NCBI GenBank assembly: GCA_002436005.1
Contig: DIXG01000018.1
Location: forward strand, 1-53,375
Length of the DNA stretch: 53,375 nucleotides
Direction: 5' to 3'
Source of the DNA: Anaerolineaceae bacterium UBA6086
Lineage (GTDB): Bacteria > Chloroflexota > Anaerolineae > Anaerolineales > Anaerolineaceae
Shown here: positions 50,303-53,375 of the stretch, piece by piece
Layout of the letters: every line of letters begins with the position of its first letter
Numbering within the stretch: the first letter of the stretch is position 1
Translations under genes and position numbers: made by a program
Notes under the pieces: generated by a model
Database searches by the model: none
Told to the model about the DNA's origin: nothing
The model's input: the letters and a program-made list of their open reading frames with translations, nothing else

Positions 50303-51157
50303 ATGAACCCTCAAATCAGTCCCATTTTTTCCCATTTCCAGACCAGACCCCTGCTGGCAAGCAACTTGCCGGAAACCACTCCCCTATCCACAGACCTGGG
50401 TATATCCACCATCCAGGCACGCCAGGGCGCTGAAGGATGGCGCTTGCCCGATGGTGAAGTTTTGACCCACCCGCAAATTGAAAAGATCAGCCAGGAAGAA
50501 AACAGCTGTTATATCTTAAAAAATGGCGAAATTACCAAAGTTGAAGCCTTTTCGCAAGCAACCAACCGTTATTACAGCCTGATGCCCACCGAAGAAGCGC
50601 CCACCATGCTCATCTCGGGCATCCCCATGCACCGGATCAAAGGCACCACGCCAATGATGGACACCAGGCAGAAGATCAAAGCCCTGGGCAAGCCCTATGG
50701 CAATATCCTGGATACCACCATGGGGCTGGGTTATACCGCCATCATGGCAGCCAAAACCGCCCGTTCGGTGATCACTATCGAATTCGACCCGGCAGTCCTC
50801 GCCATTTGCCAGAGCAACCCCTGGTCAGCAGGGCTCTTCACCCACCCAGCCATCTCCAGGTTGATCGGAGACAGCTACGACCTGGTTGAAGTCTTTCCAG
50901 ACGAGACTTTCAATGCCATCCTTCACGATCCACCCACTTTCAATTTGGCCGGCCAGCTTTATTCACAGGACCTCTACAATTCTTTCTTTCGGATCCTCAA
51001 GCCCAACGGGCGTTTATTCCACTACATCGGAAATCCCGATAGCCGCACCGGTGCTTCCGTTGGCAGGGGGGTTGTGCAACGGTTGAAGCGGGCAGGATTT
51101 TCCGTGGCGTCAAAAGACCGCGCCTTTGGTGTGCTGGCTCAAAAATCAACCCATTAA
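50303..51157 (+). CDS. Class I SAM-dependent methyltransferase, substrate unknown
   Basis: 284 residues from the ATG at 50303; the longer frame from TTG 50246 begins inside the upstream hairpin. Residues ~1-115 form a beta-rich N-terminal part with an acidic surface; the Rossmann part has motif I ILDTTMGLGYTAI near residue 135, the acidic end of strand 2 (ITIEFDPAVL), motif IV NAILHDPPTFNLAG near 210, and a C-terminal KPNGRLFHYIG strand. DPPT at motif IV is typical of enzymes that methylate amino groups in nucleic acids or proteins. I do not recognise a named family. Confidence 0.75.
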   Translation: MNPQISPIFSHFQTRPLLASNLPETTPLSTDLGISTIQARQGAEGWRLPDGEVLTHPQIEKISQEENSCYILKNGEITKVEAFSQATNRYYSLMPTEEAPTMLISGIPMHRIKGTTPMMDTRQKIKALGKPYGNILDTTMGLGYTAIMAAKTARSVITIEFDPAVLAICQSNPWSAGLFTHPAISRLIGDSYDLVEVFPDETFNAILHDPPTFNLAGQLYSQDLYNSFFRILKPNGRLFHYIGNPDSRTGASVGRGVVQRLKRAGFSVASKDRAFGVLAQKSTH

Positions 51158-51227
51158 CCCGCCAAAAAGCAGCGGATGCAAGACAAATGGGTTTTCCTCT
51201 GTTTATCAGTTATAATTTTGACTTGAT

Positions 51228-51566
51228 ATGGATATTAAAGAACTGACCAATGCAATGCACCGTTTTGTCAGCGACAAGGGCTGGTATCAACCTGGCTCCC
51301 CGCGTCCCCAAACGCCAAAGAATATGGCAATTTCCCTGGGGATTGAGGCAGCCGAGGTGATGGAGCACTTCCAGTGGCAAGAGCAAGCCCCAGACCCTCA
51401 ATTACTGGCAGGTGAACTGGCAGATGTAATGCTCTACCTGCTGCAGCTGGCAAGCATAACAGGGATTGACCTTGAAGAAGCAGTGCTGGAAAAGCTCCGG
51501 ATAAATGCCGCTCGGCAATGGGATACTACCCCAGGTGCACTGCCCAAGGATGAAGGCGAGGAATAA
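51228..51566 (+). CDS. MazG-like nucleotide pyrophosphohydrolase
   Basis: 112 residues with the all-alpha NTP pyrophosphohydrolase pattern SLGIEAAEVMEHFQW near residue 38 and ELADVMLYLLQLA near 65; these E..xE and E..xD pairs bind Mg2+. The family (RS21-C6/MazG-like) hydrolyses non-canonical or excess dNTPs to monophosphates. It lies 2 bases before the LOG-like gene, probably co-transcribed. Confidence 0.88.
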   Translation: MDIKELTNAMHRFVSDKGWYQPGSPRPQTPKNMAISLGIEAAEVMEHFQWQEQAPDPQLLAGELADVMLYLLQLASITGIDLEEAVLEKLRINAARQWDTTPGALPKDEGEE

Positions 51567-51568
51567 AG

Positions 51569-52120
51569 ATGACCATGAAGATTAGTGTCTTTGGCGGATC
51601 AACCCCCACACCGGGCTCACCAGCCTATCAGGATGCCTACCAGTTGGGCAAACTGCTTGGAAGTGCTGGGTTGAGTGTTCTCACCGGGGGGTATATGGGC
51701 ACAATGGAAGCGGTTTCACGCGGCGCAAGCGAAGCAGGCGGCCACGTTATAGGCGTGACCTGCGGTGAGATCGAGAGCTGGCGCCCTGCAAAGCCCAATC
51801 CATGGGTTGCTGAAGCGTGGTATCGTGAAACCCTGCGTGAACGCCTCGACACCCTTGTGGAAGAATGCGATGCTGCCATTGCTTTACCTGGCGGGGTTGG
51901 CACTTTGATGGAAATTTGCCTTTCCTGGAGTCATCTTGCCATTCACGCACTGGAACCAAAGCCACTGATCTTGATTGGCACTGCCTGGCAGACGGTCATG
52001 GAAACCTTCTTCAAAGAATTGGGAGAGTACATTCCAATGGAAAACCGGGAATATCTTGCCTTTGCCCCCTCTCCTGAAACGGCATTTGAACTTCTATCGA
52101 CCTTTTTACACTTCACCTAA
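51569..52120 (+). CDS. LOG-family (TIGR00725/00730-type) protein
   Basis: 183 residues; ATG at 51569 with GAGGA upstream (51575 also possible). LOG/lysine-decarboxylase-like fold: VFGGSTPTPGSP, LLTGGYMGTMEAVSRGA near 45 and the nucleotide motif PGGVGTLMEI near residue 109. Members cleave the ribosyl-phosphate bond of cytokinin-like or purine nucleotides; the shared name lysine decarboxylase is misleading. Next to a nucleotide pyrophosphohydrolase, a role in nucleotide clean-up is plausible. Confidence 0.88.
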   Translation: MTMKISVFGGSTPTPGSPAYQDAYQLGKLLGSAGLSVLTGGYMGTMEAVSRGASEAGGHVIGVTCGEIESWRPAKPNPWVAEAWYRETLRERLDTLVEECDAAIALPGGVGTLMEICLSWSHLAIHALEPKPLILIGTAWQTVMETFFKELGEYIPMENREYLAFAPSPETAFELLSTFLHFT

Positions 52121-52144
52121 CAGCAAAAGAGACATTTGATTATT

Positions 52145-53375
52145 ATGGATGAAAAAAAATTAACACCCAAATCAGAAAATTATTCAGAGTGGTATAACCA
52201 GCTGGTGCAGCGGGCAGAAATGGCAGATTACGCGCCTGTGCGCGGCTGCATGGTCGTCCGCCCTTATGGTTGGGCGCTGTGGGAGAATATCCAGAGCGCA
52301 CTGGATGCTCGTTTCAAAGCGACCGGACATGTCAACGCTGCCTTTCCGCTGTTCATTCCCATGTCCTTTCTCGAAAAAGAAAAGGAGCATGTGGAAGGCT
52401 TTTCGCCCGAGCTGGCAGTCGTCACGATCGGCGGCGGAACAGAACTGGAAGAGCCCCTGGTTGTGCGCCCCACCTCTGAAACGATCATTGGACATATGTA
52501 TGCAAAGTGGATCCAATCCTATCGTGATCTGCCAGTTTTAATCAACCAGTGGGGAAATGTCGTCCGCTGGGAAATGCGCACTCGCCTGTTCTTACGGACG
52601 CTCGAATTCTACTGGCAAGAGGGGCACACCGCGCATGCCACCGCTGAAGAAGCAGAAGAAGAAACCCGACAGATGCTCGATATCTACACCGATTTTGCCG
52701 TCAATGAAGCAGCCGTTCCTGTCATACCTGGTTCGAAGAGCGAAACAGAAAAATTTGCCGGCGCTGTGCGATCCTACACTATTGAAGCCATGATGGGCGA
52801 TGGAAAAGCCCTCCAATCTGGCACCAGCCACAACCTGGGACAAAATTTTGCTAAAGCGTTTGATATCCAGTATCTGGATGAAAATAACACCCTGCAGCAC
52901 TGCTGGACGACCTCGTGGGGTCTCTCCACTCGTTTCATCGGTGCGATCATTATGACCCACGGTGATGACCAGGGCTTGGTGCTGCCGCCTCGCCTGGCAC
53001 CTATCCAGGTGGTGATTGTGCCCATTTTCCGCGAGAACGAAGAACAAGAGAAGGTTATGACTGTGGTAAATCAGGTTAAGGATGCCCTCAGTGCCTTTCG
53101 GGTCAAGGTAGATGACAGAACAGAGGTCACCCCGGGGTTCAAGTTTAATGAGTGGGAGCTGCGCGGCGTTCCCCTGCGCATTGAAATCGGGCCAAAAGAT
53201 GTCGCCAACAACAGCGTTGCCCTCGCTCGCCGTGATATTCCGGGGCGCGATGGAAAATCCTTTGTGCCGCAGGATGGGCTTGCACAGACCGTCAATGAGA
53301 TGCTGGATCAGATTCAACAGAATATGCTCGACAAAGCCACCCAATTTAGAGATGAACACATTTTTGAACCTGAAA
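52145..53375 (+). CDS. proS: Prolyl-tRNA synthetase, archaeal/eukaryal type, partial
   Basis: The frame opens at ATG 52145 and runs to the window edge without a stop, giving 410 residues of a gene that continues to the right. Class II motifs: VVRPTSETIIGH near residue 105, motif 2 VVRWEMRTRLFLRTLEF with TEEA-type loops near 140, and motif 3 TTSWGLSTRFIGAIIMTHGDDQG near 265. The LxPRLAPIQVVIVPI junction leads to the anticodon-binding domain. The lack of the bacterial insertion domain places it with the ~480-residue archaeal/eukaryal ProRS form found in some bacteria. Confidence 0.93.
   Translation, partial: MDEKKLTPKSENYSEWYNQLVQRAEMADYAPVRGCMVVRPYGWALWENIQSALDARFKATGHVNAAFPLFIPMSFLEKEKEHVEGFSPELAVVTIGGGTELEEPLVVRPTSETIIGHMYAKWIQSYRDLPVLINQWGNVVRWEMRTRLFLRTLEFYWQEGHTAHATAEEAEEETRQMLDIYTDFAVNEAAVPVIPGSKSETEKFAGAVRSYTIEAMMGDGKALQSGTSHNLGQNFAKAFDIQYLDENNTLQHCWTTSWGLSTRFIGAIIMTHGDDQGLVLPPRLAPIQVVIVPIFRENEEQEKVMTVVNQVKDALSAFRVKVDDRTEVTPGFKFNEWELRGVPLRIEIGPKDVANNSVALARRDIPGRDGKSFVPQDGLAQTVNEMLDQIQQNMLDKATQFRDEHIFEPE

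Overview
The window is ordinary bacterial chromosome of mid GC content. The genes are densely packed, often with stop/start overlaps of a few bases, and about a fifth of starts are GTG or TTG. The gene set suggests an anaerobic, fermentative member of the Chloroflexota, probably Anaerolineae: a group 4 membrane-bound [NiFe] hydrogenase, a duplicated-type ThyX, an archaeal/eukaryal-type ProRS, an IF-2 with a short N-terminal region, and a nusA-ylxR-infB-rbfA-nrnA-truB-ribF operon. That placement is inferred from gene content only; no rRNA lies in the window.

Layout. Positions 1-8838 hold a + strand operon for an energy-converting [NiFe] hydrogenase. It has an Mrp/complex I-like membrane arm (MrpB-like fragment, NuoK, a divergent NuoL, NuoM, MrpD/NuoN, NuoA-like) and a hydrogenase/ferredoxin module (NuoB, C, D, H and I-like). 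All four NiFe cysteines are present. Positions 8986-11691 encode an MBOAT O-acyltransferase and its DHHW/AlgX-like partner. A Na/Pi cotransporter with a PhoU-like tail follows and ends at a clear terminator. Positions 13600-17280 form an AT-rich accessory patch: an orphan zinc-ribbon protein, a gene remnant, a 119-bp tandem repeat with a dispersed copy, a DUF6232-like membrane protein and a lipoprotein. The patch ends at tRNA-Lys(TTT).

Positions 17445-26226 hold a lipoprotein, an S9 peptidase, a tract of degenerate simple repeats, a metal/arsenic block (CDF exporter and ArsM on the - strand; SufE-like, ferredoxin-like and thioredoxin-CcdA fusion genes on the + strand) and an APH-like kinase. 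Positions 26264-31902 are a - strand run: aldo/keto reductase, a six-hairpin glycosidase-like protein, OsmC and nicotinate phosphoribosyltransferase. A class A PBP follows, with a long acidic cytoplasmic head and a Thr/Pro tail. It converges on a 763-residue protein that looks like a zinc-ribbon DNA methylase whose catalytic motif is lost, and then on a GH13 alpha-glucosidase.

Positions 39745-48850 are the translation/transcription operon. It has a recognisable promoter and a strong leader hairpin directly before nusA, where rimP would be expected. The operon continues into truB, ribF and a tandem ThyX whose two halves keep complementary parts of the signature motif. The right end holds a D-lyxose isomerase-like cupin, tRNA-Leu(CAG) with promoter and terminator, an FtsB/DivIC-like protein, a methyltransferase, a MazG-like pyrophosphohydrolase, a LOG-family protein and proS, which runs off the window.

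Most interesting: the tandem ThyX with split motifs, the catalytically degenerate methylase-like protein, the hydrogenase with a degenerate NuoL carrying an internal helix duplication, and the nusA leader hairpin without rimP.
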